IMG/VR virus record: IMGVR_UViG_3300021197_002039
Coordinates: 1 to 64,000 of that record
Reading direction: 5' to 3' (one strand)
DNA from: a virus
Length of the DNA stretch: 64,000 nucleotides
Below are positions 50,643 through 59,452 of this stretch, in pieces; position 1 is the stretch's first letter; each line of letters begins with the position of its first letter. The notes under the pieces were generated by a model. That model did no database searches. It was not told where the DNA came from and saw only the letters and a list, made by a program, of their open reading frames with translations. Made by a program: the position numbers and the translations under genes.

Positions 50643-51152
50643 ATGCCAAGCGAGAAAACAAAGAAATTACTGGAAGGACTGGGCAAGATCACAGACTCTG
50701 CCCCCAAAGCCTTTGTGGAGCAGAAGTTCCATTCCTACACCAACAGGTACTATACAAACACACTACACACACTGCCGGCATCCTACGACAAGGCCAAGAG
50801 GAAGAAGGACGAGGACGGTGAGGAGTACATCATGATAGACAGGGTGTATGGATCGTTGTATGACGATCACCTGTTGCAGAAAGATGGTTCCATCTACGCA
50901 GGTAAGTTGTACAAAAAAAGAAGACTAATAACACGCAAGGATCCAATGACCAATGAGAAGAAAAACTTTTATAGTCCTTGCACATCAACAGCAGACGGCA
51001 GATGGTTTGATAACACAGGATTACCTATAGCAGTACCAGACAAATTGGAACCTGAAAAGGTTAAGACAGCAGAAGAAATAGAAGAAGAAAATAGAACCAA
51101 GTTTGAAAAGGCCAAAAATCGAGAAGCGGCCATACTTGCCAACTTAAAATAA
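50643..51152 (+). CDS. Hypothetical charged phage protein, 169 aa
   Basis: Lys/Glu-rich with a coiled-coil C terminus (TAEEIEEENRTKFEKAKNRE). Middle part KKRRLITRKDPMTNEKKNFY. Not recognised. Controlled by the structured leader at 50507-50642 and its own promoter. Confidence 0.8.
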   Translation: MPSEKTKKLLEGLGKITDSAPKAFVEQKFHSYTNRYYTNTLHTLPASYDKAKRKKDEDGEEYIMIDRVYGSLYDDHLLQKDGSIYAGKLYKKRRLITRKDPMTNEKKNFYSPCTSTADGRWFDNTGLPIAVPDKLEPEKVKTAEEIEEENRTKFEKAKNREAAILANLK

Positions 51153-51179
51153 GCAATAAAATAGCGCCTTCTACGCCAG

Positions 51180-51208
51180 TTGACGGTTATACCATTACCA
51201 TGTATAAT
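51180..51208 (+). promoter_or_regulatory. Promoter TTGACG-17-TATAAT
   Basis: -35 TTGACG (51180-51185), 17-nt spacer, -10 TATAAT (51203-51208); 25 nt before the ATG at 51234. Confidence 0.75.
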
Positions 51209-51233
51209 AGTGGTAACAAAGGAGAGAAAGACA

Positions 51234-51587
51234 ATGTATAAATGTTCAGCAAAAGCAAGTTTGGTAGTAGATCAGATTAGATCTAGATGCCAAGAAGACA
51301 CACAGACAAACAACAAGTGGAGAGGTAGATCAGGAAACTACATGTACATCATGGGCAGAGAGAATGCCGATGGTAAAGCAACAGGTGTAGTACACAAGAT
51401 CGCGGAAGATGGATCTCACAAGTTGTGTGGGTCATTCAAGATAATGAGTGACGGTATCATAACAAGGTTCACCGGTCTAAGTAAAGCGGACTGGAACAAT
51501 GCTATGAGAAATGCAGAGGCAGAGTACAAAGCCAAGTACGAAGCAGAAACAACAGAACCAGCAACAGAACAGAAAGTTGCAGTATAA
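51234..51587 (+). CDS. Hypothetical protein, 117 aa
   Basis: AAAGGAGAG precedes the ATG at 51234. Mixed alpha/beta, Ala/Glu-rich tail. No family recognised. A large RNA hairpin follows. Confidence 0.75.
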   Translation: MYKCSAKASLVVDQIRSRCQEDTQTNNKWRGRSGNYMYIMGRENADGKATGVVHKIAEDGSHKLCGSFKIMSDGIITRFTGLSKADWNNAMRNAEAEYKAKYEAETTEPATEQKVAV

Positions 51588-51593
51588 TATTGA

Positions 51594-51657
51594 TTAGTGG
51601 GCTCGAGTTCCCCATAGTGCCAACAAGGCCATATGCATAAAAATCTCGGCCCACTAA
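51594..51657 (+). ncRNA. Long imperfect RNA hairpin, 64 nt
   Basis: TTAGTGGGC plus CGAG (51594-51607) pairs with CTCG plus GCCCACTAA (51645-51657): 13 bp with one bulged T. Inside it CATA..GCC and GGC..TATG form a second, imperfect hairpin (51613-51635). No T run follows, so it is not a standard terminator. It could be a processing or stability element, or a small structured RNA. Confidence 0.55.
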
Positions 51658-51666
51658 CTAATTAAA

Positions 51667-52311
51667 ATGATGAAAAAATATCTTAAAAGATTCATATACT
51701 TCTGTGTAGCGGTTGCATTCGTGATCGCAGGTGCCTGGGTTGCCGGTACGTTCAACCCAAACGATTACACAGTGCAAAAGATTGAGGACGAGTTCCACAA
51801 GAAAGAAATGAAGATAATTCAAGAACTTGGTTTGAAAGAACCAGAATTCGAGTTCTCTGACAAGACTTCTTTCATCAACGCAACGTCCACGTGTGTTTCA
51901 TATCTGAATTGGACCACCGACAAGGACAAGAGGGTTCCGATCAGTATCATTATAGCAATGGCCGGTATAGAGAGTGCGTGGGGTACAAGTAGGTTCGCCA
52001 CGGAAGGCAATGCACTGTTTGGTGTGAGGACATGGAGCCTGGACACTGTACCGCACATGAAAGCACTGGGCAATCCAGATGCCAGTTGGGGAGTCAAGAA
52101 GTACCAAACAAAATGTAATTCGATCAAGGACATGATAAGGATACTGAACACACATCCTGCTTATGAGAAATTCAGATTAGCCAGAGCAGAACAACTGGAC
52201 GACGGTAAATGGAATTACAGACAGTTGATGATGGGCATGACTGCCTGGAGCACTAACCCAGACTATGCGGAAATCATACTCCAAACCATAGTTGACAATA
52301 AATTACCTTAA
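51667..52311 (+). CDS. Glucosaminidase (Bax-like) lysin with N-terminal membrane anchor, 214 aa
   Basis: Residues 5-25 (LKRFIYFCVAVAFVIAGAWVA) are a membrane or signal-arrest segment. The catalytic part has VPISIIIAMAGIESAWGTSRFA (Glu in IESAWG), NALFGVRTW, and YSHNPFYEKFR-like HPAYEKFRLARA, as in Bax/endo-beta-N-acetylglucosaminidases. Likely cleaves peptidoglycan at lysis. Confidence 0.8.
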   Translation: MMKKYLKRFIYFCVAVAFVIAGAWVAGTFNPNDYTVQKIEDEFHKKEMKIIQELGLKEPEFEFSDKTSFINATSTCVSYLNWTTDKDKRVPISIIIAMAGIESAWGTSRFATEGNALFGVRTWSLDTVPHMKALGNPDASWGVKKYQTKCNSIKDMIRILNTHPAYEKFRLARAEQLDDGKWNYRQLMMGMTAWSTNPDYAEIILQTIVDNKLP

Positions 52312-52325
52312 CAGTATAATAAGTT

Positions 52326-52685
52326 ATGGGATTCATACAAATGAAACTGCCGAAACGCATCAAGAAAAAGATCGAGAACTCTCGACGCAATCGTGAGGCT
52401 CAGGCCAATCACGAGGAGTGGTTAGCATCACAAGGACTGGACACCTACACACTGAAACAGGCCACAAAAAGATTCAAGGGATATGACATACCCGAGTACA
52501 AGCCAGACCCCAATCAACCCAAGTGCGGTGACAAGATCCCAGTGAATGGTGGAAACAAAAGAGAAGAGATGAAGTACTCAGGCGAACGTAAACTGTTGGG
52601 CATCGGCATGATGCACAAGAGCAATCTTGTTCCTGTGTGGGACGAGGACGGAGCCAAAGAAATATCTACTATGCGGAGAAATTAG
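52326..52685 (+). CDS. Conserved phage protein, 119 aa
   Basis: Basic N terminus (LPKRIKKKIENSRRNREAQA) then a Pro-rich central part (DIPEYKPDPNQPKCGDKIPV). Similar small proteins occur in marine T4-like phages. Function unknown. The following 58 nt hold nothing I can identify. Confidence 0.7.
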   Translation: MGFIQMKLPKRIKKKIENSRRNREAQANHEEWLASQGLDTYTLKQATKRFKGYDIPEYKPDPNQPKCGDKIPVNGGNKREEMKYSGERKLLGIGMMHKSNLVPVWDEDGAKEISTMRRN

Positions 52686-52743
52686 AGTAAGTATTATCTA
52701 ATGATCCTGCAAACTTCAGTGCCACTCAACCAGCGAAAGTGTT

Positions 52744-53154
52744 ATGGTCAAGCAGATAAGTCTATATAATAAAACAGCATTTACTTGCCAACTTTTTGTT
52801 AATGGTGCCGCCGCAACAACCTCCAAGAACAAGACACAGCACAATTTTAAGATAGATAGTGTGCCCTGTTTGGTACAGATAAAGATATGGCCTTGGAAGA
52901 TAAAGCCACACATTCGATTAGATGGACATTTGGTCAATTATGGATTGGCAGGAATCAAACCATGGGATCATGAGTTAGAGTTTGAACTGCACGAAGATCA
53001 TGGACAGAGATACTTCAACAACATTATTGAAGCAAAAAAGCAGTACCTATCGAGGACAGGCCAGAACATACCAGACAACATGGAGAGTTACGTGGGGGTT
53101 AACAACGCATATCCAGAAATCATAGAACAGATAAAGGACATCATAAAAAAATGA
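52744..53154 (+). CDS. Beta-sandwich-like partner protein, 136 aa
   Basis: ISLYNKTAFTCQLFVNGAAA, KIKPHIRLDGHLVNYGLAG and WDHELEFELHEDHG read like beta-strands of a small binding domain; the C terminus is helical. Stop and next start overlap (ATGA), so it is coupled to the radical SAM gene at 53151, as the gene at 47595 is to the one at 46174. Confidence 0.7.
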   Translation: MVKQISLYNKTAFTCQLFVNGAAATTSKNKTQHNFKIDSVPCLVQIKIWPWKIKPHIRLDGHLVNYGLAGIKPWDHELEFELHEDHGQRYFNNIIEAKKQYLSRTGQNIPDNMESYVGVNNAYPEIIEQIKDIIKK

Positions 53155-54596
53155 AATCAATACTGCTCACAAGCATACCCAAGTATGATCTAGTGGCCCC
53201 GCCGGCGGCAATAGGCGTGTTGCAAGGAGTGGCTCAGAGTCATGGGTTACAGACCGCTGTGTTTGATTTCAACCTTCATCTTATGAAAAATCTCACCGAC
53301 AGCGAGTGGCAGGAATTGGACAATTGGTGCGTGTTTATAAATCATACAATCCCTGACGTCCTACAACAAAAAATAATAAGGTTATGGGACGAGGGTGTCA
53401 CCGCCAAATTACCTGCTGGATGCGAATACCTGTTGATATCCGTGTTTTCTTATTGGAGCCTTTATGTGGCACGACTGCTTATAGCACACGAAAACACAAA
53501 GGTAAGACCCTACAAGTTGATAGTGGGCGGCAACGGGGTCGTCAGCAAGTTCCCCGATACTGATCAATACTTCACTGACTGGAATAAGAAAAATAATTTC
53601 ATAGAACACTTGATAGTTGGTGACGGTGAGAAACCACTTGGTGAGTTGTTCTCACAAGGTAAAGTGTCCTACAACAACGACAACATTGATTCATTCCCTT
53701 TCCCTACCTACGCAGGATATAATCTAGAAGATTACGAAGAGAAAAAAGTGTATATTACCGGATCTCGTGGTTGTGTGAGGAAATGCACATTCTGTGACAT
53801 CTACAACATCTGGCCCAAGTTTAGGTACAGGAGTGCAGAATCATTAGTGGCAGAGATCAAAAGTCACTACGAGAGGCATGGTGTCACTAGGTTTGATTTC
53901 ACAGATTCGCTCATAAATGGTTCTGTTTCTAACTTCTACAAGTTCAATTGTTTGTTAGCGGAGGAGAAAGCCAAGGACAAAAACCTAACCGAGGTGGGAT
54001 ACCTGGGACAGGCCATATGCAGGCCAAAGAGCCAAATGCCAGAATCACACTACGAGGCCATGTATCATGCAGGTTGTAAACAACTGACCATAGGCATAGA
54101 ATCGTTTTCCAGCACTGTGCGTGATCACATGAAGAAGAAGTTCTCAGACGAAGACATCGAGTACCATCTTGAACAATGTAAGTACTGGAATATTCCAAAT
54201 GTTTTCCTAATGATAACAGGATACCCTACTGAAACGATACAAGACCACGAAAAGAATCTAAAGGATCTTGAAAAATACAAGGATTATGCCAAATTAGGTA
54301 TTATAGAAATGATAAGATGGGGGACCACTATGCACCTGATACCAGACACTCCTATAACCAGTGCAGAAAATATAAAGGCATTGGGTCTCAAAGGCAAGAA
54401 CAATAAGAGTATTGGATTTGAACCAGAATCCCAATACTACTGGCACAGTGATACTAACCCCGATCTTACCTTGCAAGAAAGAATAAGGAGAAGAGTCGAA
54501 CTGCACGAGCAGTCAGTAAGATATGGTTATCCACAACCGCGTGTTAAGTATGAATTACAAACCGTGCTTGAAATGGCAAAATTACTAAAACAATGA
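53151..54596 (+). CDS. B12-binding-type radical SAM enzyme, 481 aa
   Basis: Same layout as the gene at 46174: Rossmann-like N terminus (IPKYDLVAPPAAIGVLQGVA, VGGNGVVSKF, VGDGEKPLGEL), GSRGCVRKCTFCDI (Cys208, 212, 215), FTDSLINGS and TIGIESFSSTVRDHMKKKF. About 30-40 percent identical by eye. No canonical DxHxxG seen. Coupled to the partner gene upstream and to a small membrane protein downstream. Confidence 0.85.
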   Translation: MKSILLTSIPKYDLVAPPAAIGVLQGVAQSHGLQTAVFDFNLHLMKNLTDSEWQELDNWCVFINHTIPDVLQQKIIRLWDEGVTAKLPAGCEYLLISVFSYWSLYVARLLIAHENTKVRPYKLIVGGNGVVSKFPDTDQYFTDWNKKNNFIEHLIVGDGEKPLGELFSQGKVSYNNDNIDSFPFPTYAGYNLEDYEEKKVYITGSRGCVRKCTFCDIYNIWPKFRYRSAESLVAEIKSHYERHGVTRFDFTDSLINGSVSNFYKFNCLLAEEKAKDKNLTEVGYLGQAICRPKSQMPESHYEAMYHAGCKQLTIGIESFSSTVRDHMKKKFSDEDIEYHLEQCKYWNIPNVFLMITGYPTETIQDHEKNLKDLEKYKDYAKLGIIEMIRWGTTMHLIPDTPITSAENIKALGLKGKNNKSIGFEPESQYYWHSDTNPDLTLQERIRRRVELHEQSVRYGYPQPRVKYELQTVLEMAKLLKQ

Positions 54597-54838
54597 AGAT
54601 TAGATATTACAAAGACATAGATGGTTGGAGATGGTTGGGTTTCATACTTGCCATGGTAAGTGCATTCACATTGAGTGGCGGTAATCCTGAGGTGCAATGG
54701 ATTGGATGGGCCGTGGCACTGATATCATGTAGCATCTGGATCTGGATGGGCATGAAGGACAAGGACACACCAAGGGCATTGATGGAATTGATGTACCTAC
54801 TATTGGCGATCAGAGGCGTCTTCAATTGGTTATCATAA
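54593..54838 (+). CDS. Small membrane protein, three hydrophobic segments, 81 aa
   Basis: Segments at about residues 14-28, 35-52 and 63-80 (WLGFILAMVSAFTLS, IGWAVALISCSIWIWMG, ALMELMYLLLAIRGVF). Start overlaps the radical SAM stop (ATGA). Similar proteins occur in marine phages but without an assigned role. Confidence 0.75.
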   Translation: MKIRYYKDIDGWRWLGFILAMVSAFTLSGGNPEVQWIGWAVALISCSIWIWMGMKDKDTPRALMELMYLLLAIRGVFNWLS

Positions 54839-54881
54839 AAAAAGTCAACAAAATCAACCATTCTAGCGAGACCAACCCTGG

Positions 54882-54909
54882 TTGACTCATTTGGAAAATA
54901 TGCTATAAT
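54882..54909 (+). promoter_or_regulatory. Promoter TTGACT-16-TATAAT
   Basis: -35 TTGACT (54882-54887), spacer 16 nt ending ATGC, -10 TATAAT (54904-54909), 6 nt before the ATG at 54916. Confidence 0.7.
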
Positions 54910-54915
54910 TGTTGT

Positions 54916-55059
54916 ATGATTAGACTAATAATACTATTTGCAATCTTCCTAGCGGTATATCCGATGATAGGTGACGGTTGGGCACAGTTCAGCAACGATT
55001 TCAATGTTGTGGCAGTGACTGACTTTATATCAGAATCGATTGCAAACTTTAACAAATAA
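54916..55059 (+). CDS. Small exported peptide, 47 aa
   Basis: MIRLIILFAIFLAVYPMIGDGWAQ in pieces is a signal-like N terminus; the rest (FSNDFNVVAVTDFISE) is neutral. No ribosome site; the promoter -10 is adjacent, so the message may be leaderless. First gene of the exported-protein cluster to 56395. Confidence 0.5.
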   Translation: MIRLIILFAIFLAVYPMIGDGWAQFSNDFNVVAVTDFISESIANFNK

Positions 55060-55067
55060 GGAAACAA

Positions 55068-55619
55068 ATGAAAAATATAAGCAAACTGTTTCTTGTACTT
55101 GCCGCAGGTTTACTTGTCGCACAATGTTCGACTTATAAGATCAAACCCGACATGAACAAGAGTGGAGTTATAGACAAAACACCAAAATGGTATGTTGATT
55201 ATGACCATGAGACTATGTTCAAGTATGTAGAGACCGGTACAGCCGTGTCACCAGATCTGGAACTGGCTGTGAAGAAAGCAACATTGTTGGCCAAGGCAAA
55301 ACTTGTAGATAGGATAAATGGTGAAGTGAACAACAGAACAACTATCAACAAGAATGAAGCGGGCACTAATGAGGACCTAACTGTATCCGCTGGATCGCAG
55401 GACATTGTTGTTAATGTGATTAGAAATACCCTTGCAAGAGGTTACGAAGTGAGAAAGCAAGAAATCTTTATGACTAAACACAAATCATACAGAGCATACG
55501 TGATGGTTGAATTAAGCAAGAAGGAAGTTGAAGCAATCATAGAAACAATAAACAAGAAAAAAATTGCTTCTATTGATGTTGATGCTATCAACAAACAAGC
55601 CGACGAGATACTGAACTAG
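55068..55619 (+). CDS. LPP20-like lipoprotein, 183 aa
   Basis: Lipobox at LLVAQC (Cys20) after a signal peptide, then KTPKWYVDYDHETMFKYVETG, typical of the LPP20 lipoprotein family. AAGGAAA precedes the ATG. Would be an outer or inner membrane lipoprotein of the infected cell. Confidence 0.75.
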   Translation: MKNISKLFLVLAAGLLVAQCSTYKIKPDMNKSGVIDKTPKWYVDYDHETMFKYVETGTAVSPDLELAVKKATLLAKAKLVDRINGEVNNRTTINKNEAGTNEDLTVSAGSQDIVVNVIRNTLARGYEVRKQEIFMTKHKSYRAYVMVELSKKEVEAIIETINKKKIASIDVDAINKQADEILN

Positions 55620-55623
55620 GACT

Positions 55624-55980
55624 ATGAGAAAACTCTACTATATCATATCCCTACTATTCCTTACACTGGGATTGATCATATTCTCGACCACTGCTGATGC
55701 AGGAGGTCCATGGAATGATCAATACTGTGATGTTGAAATTACTAAGGTAAGGATAATTGACCAGGACGGTAATGTGGTTGAAAATCTAACAGAAGAAAAA
55801 TTAGTATGCAAAGACGGAGCATCAGACTTCCTATATGACATGGGCATAGCAGAGAACTGTGAGATGTACAACTGGGACATGCCTGTTGGAGAAGTGATTA
55901 TTACACAGAGGCAAGTTGCCTGCAAAAAAATGGATGGGACTGGATATGAAATTGTTCAAGGTTATCATAGTATTGATTAG
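55624..55980 (+). CDS. Exported Cys-containing protein, 118 aa
   Basis: Signal peptide MRKLYYIISLLFLTLGLII then FSTTADAGGPW. Four Cys in the mature part (DQYCDVEI, KLVCKDG, ENCEMYN, VACKKMD) could form two disulfides in the periplasm. Starts 4 nt after the lipoprotein gene. Not recognised. Confidence 0.7.
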   Translation: MRKLYYIISLLFLTLGLIIFSTTADAGGPWNDQYCDVEITKVRIIDQDGNVVENLTEEKLVCKDGASDFLYDMGIAENCEMYNWDMPVGEVIITQRQVACKKMDGTGYEIVQGYHSID

Positions 55981-56395
55981 TTTTTTGCTGGCTACATCGG
56001 CATTGGCGGGCAAAACAACACCGGATGATGCTAAAGGACACATAGGAAAAATGCCACCTCCTGTCTATTTAGGTGATGATCTCAAATACAGTATGCCTGC
56101 TTTCCTATTCAGGACAACCCAATACCTTAGATTCAGACTAAAGAAAGAAGAGAAGAAGATGCATGAATCAGCGGTTTTCTTCGCCCTTACAAGCACACAG
56201 AACGGCAAGATTGTGAGTTGGTACAGCAAGAAGCGTCTGGCCGCGGGCAAGGTGCGTGTGATACATTCATACCCAATCTCGGGCGGATACTGCCGTACGT
56301 ATCAAGCATACATCAAAGTTAATGGCAAAGAGAGGCATATGACCAACAATGCCTGCAAATATATAGGCACTCCTAGTTGGTCCTTTTATAAATAA
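55946..56395 (+). CDS. Exported protein with surface-antigen-like C terminus, 149 aa
   Basis: Signal peptide MKLFKVIIVLISFLLATSALA. The C-terminal 45 residues, GGYCRTYQAYIKVNGKERHM then NNACKYIGTPSWSFYK, follow the GxCRxY..GxxxxxxxxAC....W pattern of the 17-kDa-type surface antigen/COG4520 domain found in alphaproteobacteria. Overlaps the previous gene by 35 nt in another frame. An earlier ATG (55916) is less likely because it lacks a signal peptide. Confidence 0.65.
   Translation: MKLFKVIIVLISFLLATSALAGKTTPDDAKGHIGKMPPPVYLGDDLKYSMPAFLFRTTQYLRFRLKKEEKKMHESAVFFALTSTQNGKIVSWYSKKRLAAGKVRVIHSYPISGGYCRTYQAYIKVNGKERHMTNNACKYIGTPSWSFYK
56387..56394 (+). promoter_or_regulatory. T4-like late promoter octamer TATAAATA (first of two)
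   Basis: Perfect TATAAATA overlapping the end of the exported-protein gene; 35 nt before the ATG at 56430. Confidence 0.6.
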
Positions 56396-56399
56396 TCAG

Positions 56400-56407
56400 T
56401 ATAAATA
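56400..56407 (+). promoter_or_regulatory. T4-like late promoter octamer TATAAATA (second of two)
   Basis: Second perfect copy, 22 nt before the ATG at 56430; ACAGGA is a possible ribosome site. A doubled late element suggests strong late expression. Confidence 0.65.
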
Positions 56408-56429
56408 AGTTTATAACAGGAATTTACAA

Positions 56430-57071
56430 ATGGCAACAGTTCAAGCAAGACATGAAAGAAATGACCCAAATGCAGGAATGCAGGGTGCATACTACACAGT
56501 AGACATAGCAATGGGTGCCTTCTTAGACACAGAAACAATCAACGGTGGAAGACTTTCTCCGTGTGCGGCGAACGACTTTGCTACGAAGCCAACTACACTT
56601 GCACAGTCTTTATTAGTTTCAAGAGGACAATTAAGATACAAGATGATGTTGAACAACCTTCAGATCAGATCGAACTGCAGAATCATAAACATGGTCACGA
56701 CTTATTCCAGTGACGCAGGTGATAACCCAATCACAGACATAAACTTTGGTATAGTTTTTGAAAACGACGACTTCGTACCAACAACAGGTACACAGTCAGA
56801 TGACTCAACTTCTACAACAACGAAAGTGTTGTACATCAAAGACAAGATCGCAGAAGCACTTTACGCCTCTCACACAGAGCTTATGACTGTGTTCAATCCA
56901 ACTTCAGGTGCAGGCCTTATACAAAACACAGAAGTTTCTGTTGGCCCAGTGTTGCTTGTGAGTCAAGATGAGATTTTAGACGGTATCACAGTTGCAGAAG
57001 TGGCTGGATTCAGATCTAACGTTGACGCAGAAACACCTACAGACAACGCACTAACTTACTCAGCAGAGTAA
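56430..57071 (+). CDS. Virion-like protein, 213 aa
   Basis: Ala/Thr/Asp-rich soluble protein (MATVQARHERNDPNAGMQGA, MLNNLQIRSNCRIINMVTTY) under a double late promoter. Looks like a tail or capsid-associated protein; no family recognised. Followed by an A/T-rich stretch that could form a weak terminator. Confidence 0.75.
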   Translation: MATVQARHERNDPNAGMQGAYYTVDIAMGAFLDTETINGGRLSPCAANDFATKPTTLAQSLLVSRGQLRYKMMLNNLQIRSNCRIINMVTTYSSDAGDNPITDINFGIVFENDDFVPTTGTQSDDSTSTTTKVLYIKDKIAEALYASHTELMTVFNPTSGAGLIQNTEVSVGPVLLVSQDEILDGITVAEVAGFRSNVDAETPTDNALTYSAE

Positions 57072-57104
57072 TTTTTATTTGTTTTTTATTAAAAAAATTT
57101 AATA

Positions 57105-57380
57105 TTAATCGTCTGCGTAGGTTATCCCAGATCCCGATGTTGTGAATTCTGTGCTGTGATCTCCGGATGATCTGTAAGTGGATTTCCATGCCGCCACCCA
57201 AATTGCATATTTCGCCTTTGTAGTTGCCCTGTCGGCTTTGGTGTTTGCTGGCGTTCCTGTGTTGGTTGCATGTGCGATACCGTTGGGTTGGAATGGCCTA
57301 GTTGGCCTGTTCAAGGTGTTTTGGTATCCTGCTAATAGTGTTAGTGCCATACACATATTTACCAAATGTTTCAGTAGCAT
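57105..57380 (-). CDS. Hypothetical small protein, 91 aa
   Basis: Short hydrophobic N terminus (MLLKHLVNMCMALTLLAGYQ) then a Thr/Ala/Asn-rich stretch ending SGSGITYADD. The opposite strand has a rival frame at 57178-57402, but its composition is not protein-like. Coding is likely but not certain. Confidence 0.45.
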   Translation of the reverse strand: MLLKHLVNMCMALTLLAGYQNTLNRPTRPFQPNGIAHATNTGTPANTKADRATTKAKYAIWVAAWKSTYRSSGDHSTEFTTSGSGITYADD

Positions 57381-57418
57381 TAAAACAGGCTTTATGCTAT
57401 AGTAAATACACTTTATAA

Positions 57419-59452
57419 ATGTTTATCGCGATACTTACATTACTATCGGCACTGTCCATATCAGGAGTTGCAATATTCTACTCCGTCATCGGACTTGCGA
57501 CCATATTCCCAGGTGCTTTCGTGCCTGTTGTGATCATGGGCGGGGTGCTGGAAGTGGGCAAACTGATCACGGCCTCGTGGCTGTACAGGAACTGGAAGTT
57601 CACTCCTTTCATGCTCAAGACCTATCTGACCACGGCGGTCATAATATTGAGTTTGATAACAAGCATGGGTATCTTTGGATTCCTATCCAAAGCACACCTG
57701 GAACAGAACCTTGCGTCTGACACCTTGATACAACGTATACAGATCCTGGAAGACAAGATAGAGAGTGAGAAGATGTCCATAGAGAGACAGATTCTAGTGA
57801 TCAACAGGGCAGAGAAGGCCATCAGCAGGGACACGGGAACGGCATCAGGTGACATCGAAGTACAGCAGTCGATCATAGCGGACGCCAACGAGAAATTGAA
57901 AACACTACTTACGGTCGAGACCAACACAGTCAGAGACCTCAACGATAGATTAAAAGTATTAGATAAAAATGTCAGTGATGTATTGACTTCAAACAAGTCC
58001 TTCTTCAATGAAGAGAAAGCGGCCGCAGATCTAAAAGCATCACAGAAAGCGGAACGTGAACAGATCGCAGTCAAGGTGGCGGAAGCACAGGACAGGATAG
58101 CGGAACTGAAAAGGGATCACAAACAGGAGATCGCCAAAGCACAGGAGATCATAGCGAACATGAGAACTGGATCGCAGGACAACAAAGGACAGTTCACAAA
58201 AGAGATAGAAAACGCAGAGAAGAAGATATTTGATTCACAGGGCAACATAGATTTATTCATAGTAGAGAAGCAACCACTTGAGAAAGAGATGTTGACTCTT
58301 GAAGCAGAGATAGGGCCGGTGAAGTACATAGCGGCGTTGGCAGTGGATTGGGGTATAACGGACCAAGTTGAGACCAGCAAGGCTGTAAGGTGGGTTATAT
58401 TGCTGTTAATCGTGGTGTTTGACCCACTTGCTGTATTGTTGTTGATAGCGGCCAATCAAAGTTTGATGAGGAGATTCCCACCAGAAGCACCCAAGCCACA
58501 GGAAATAGTTGACCTAGAGAAGCCAGACGAGGAGAGTGTTGACCTCAAATGGAACGCAATGATGGACAAGTCAGATGCAGTGGCCAAGATGGAAGAGGCC
58601 ACAGAACAACTTCAAGAATGGAAAGAAAAACTAGAAGCATTCAACAAGAAGGTACCAAAACCTGAGATCAAAACTGTTGAGATAATACAGGAAGACGACA
58701 GCACGATTCCACACATAGACCTTAAAGGTCAAAAAAAAACTGAAGACAAAGAAATAGTAGCAGATAACACCATAGACGGGTTTGACCCAGACGAAGTCAT
58801 GTTTGACATGGTTCAAGAACCAGAAGTAGACAAGGACAAACAACTAGAAGAATTCAAGAAACGTGAGGCGGAAGAAAAACAAGCATTAGAAGAGTTTGCA
58901 CGTAAGGCCAGAGAAGAGGAAATAACGGCCACAGTTGAAGAGGCCCTAAAAATGCATGAGTCTGAAAGTGTAATGACTCCAATAGAAAAAGAACCTACGA
59001 TATCAGAACGAATACAAGAAGCAATGGAGCCTGAGAGAACAAGGCCAGACTTCACAGAAGTCATTGAACCAGAAGCCAAAATAGAAAAACCAAAGGATAT
59101 CGTTAAAAATTCAAAACCTAGGGTGATGAGGACAATAAAACCAACCGAGGCCAGGCCCCCAAAGCCGATTCTGAGTAATTGGCAAAGAGCTGAATTACTC
59201 GACAACTTTCACAAAGAACACGGCAACTTCGAGGACGTAAAAGAATACGTACAGAACGAAGAACAAAATGAAAAGTCATTATGGAACAAGTCAAAGAACA
59301 TGACCAGCGAGACGGACTACCACGGAAGAATGGAACAAAGAATAAATGACCTCATGTCTAAAATAGAAAAAAAAGAAATAAAGTTAGAAGATCTATCCCA
59401 AGACGATCAAAGAGTCATTAACGAAATAAACAATCAGAAAAATGACGGATAA
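57419..59452 (+). CDS. Large membrane protein with long coiled coil, 677 aa
   Basis: Hydrophobic segments at about residues 5-25, 34-52, 68-92 and 323-345 bracket a long coiled coil (residues 100-300, e.g. IQILEDKIESEKMSIERQIL). The C-terminal third is acidic, Glu/Lys-rich and probably unstructured. Related proteins occur in marine T4-like phages; role unknown, possibly a host-membrane anchor. TATAAATG overlaps the ATG. The 3' end overlaps the next gene by 11 nt. Confidence 0.8.
   Translation: MFIAILTLLSALSISGVAIFYSVIGLATIFPGAFVPVVIMGGVLEVGKLITASWLYRNWKFTPFMLKTYLTTAVIILSLITSMGIFGFLSKAHLEQNLASDTLIQRIQILEDKIESEKMSIERQILVINRAEKAISRDTGTASGDIEVQQSIIADANEKLKTLLTVETNTVRDLNDRLKVLDKNVSDVLTSNKSFFNEEKAAADLKASQKAEREQIAVKVAEAQDRIAELKRDHKQEIAKAQEIIANMRTGSQDNKGQFTKEIENAEKKIFDSQGNIDLFIVEKQPLEKEMLTLEAEIGPVKYIAALAVDWGITDQVETSKAVRWVILLLIVVFDPLAVLLLIAANQSLMRRFPPEAPKPQEIVDLEKPDEESVDLKWNAMMDKSDAVAKMEEATEQLQEWKEKLEAFNKKVPKPEIKTVEIIQEDDSTIPHIDLKGQKKTEDKEIVADNTIDGFDPDEVMFDMVQEPEVDKDKQLEEFKKREAEEKQALEEFARKAREEEITATVEEALKMHESESVMTPIEKEPTISERIQEAMEPERTRPDFTEVIEPEAKIEKPKDIVKNSKPRVMRTIKPTEARPPKPILSNWQRAELLDNFHKEHGNFEDVKEYVQNEEQNEKSLWNKSKNMTSETDYHGRMEQRINDLMSKIEKKEIKLEDLSQDDQRVINEINNQKNDG

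Noticed and set aside
57178-57402. Plus-strand 74-aa hydrophobic frame
   Set aside because: Competes with the minus-strand gene at 57105; no ribosome site, and its hydrophobic look follows from the antisense of a Thr/Ala/Asn-rich protein.
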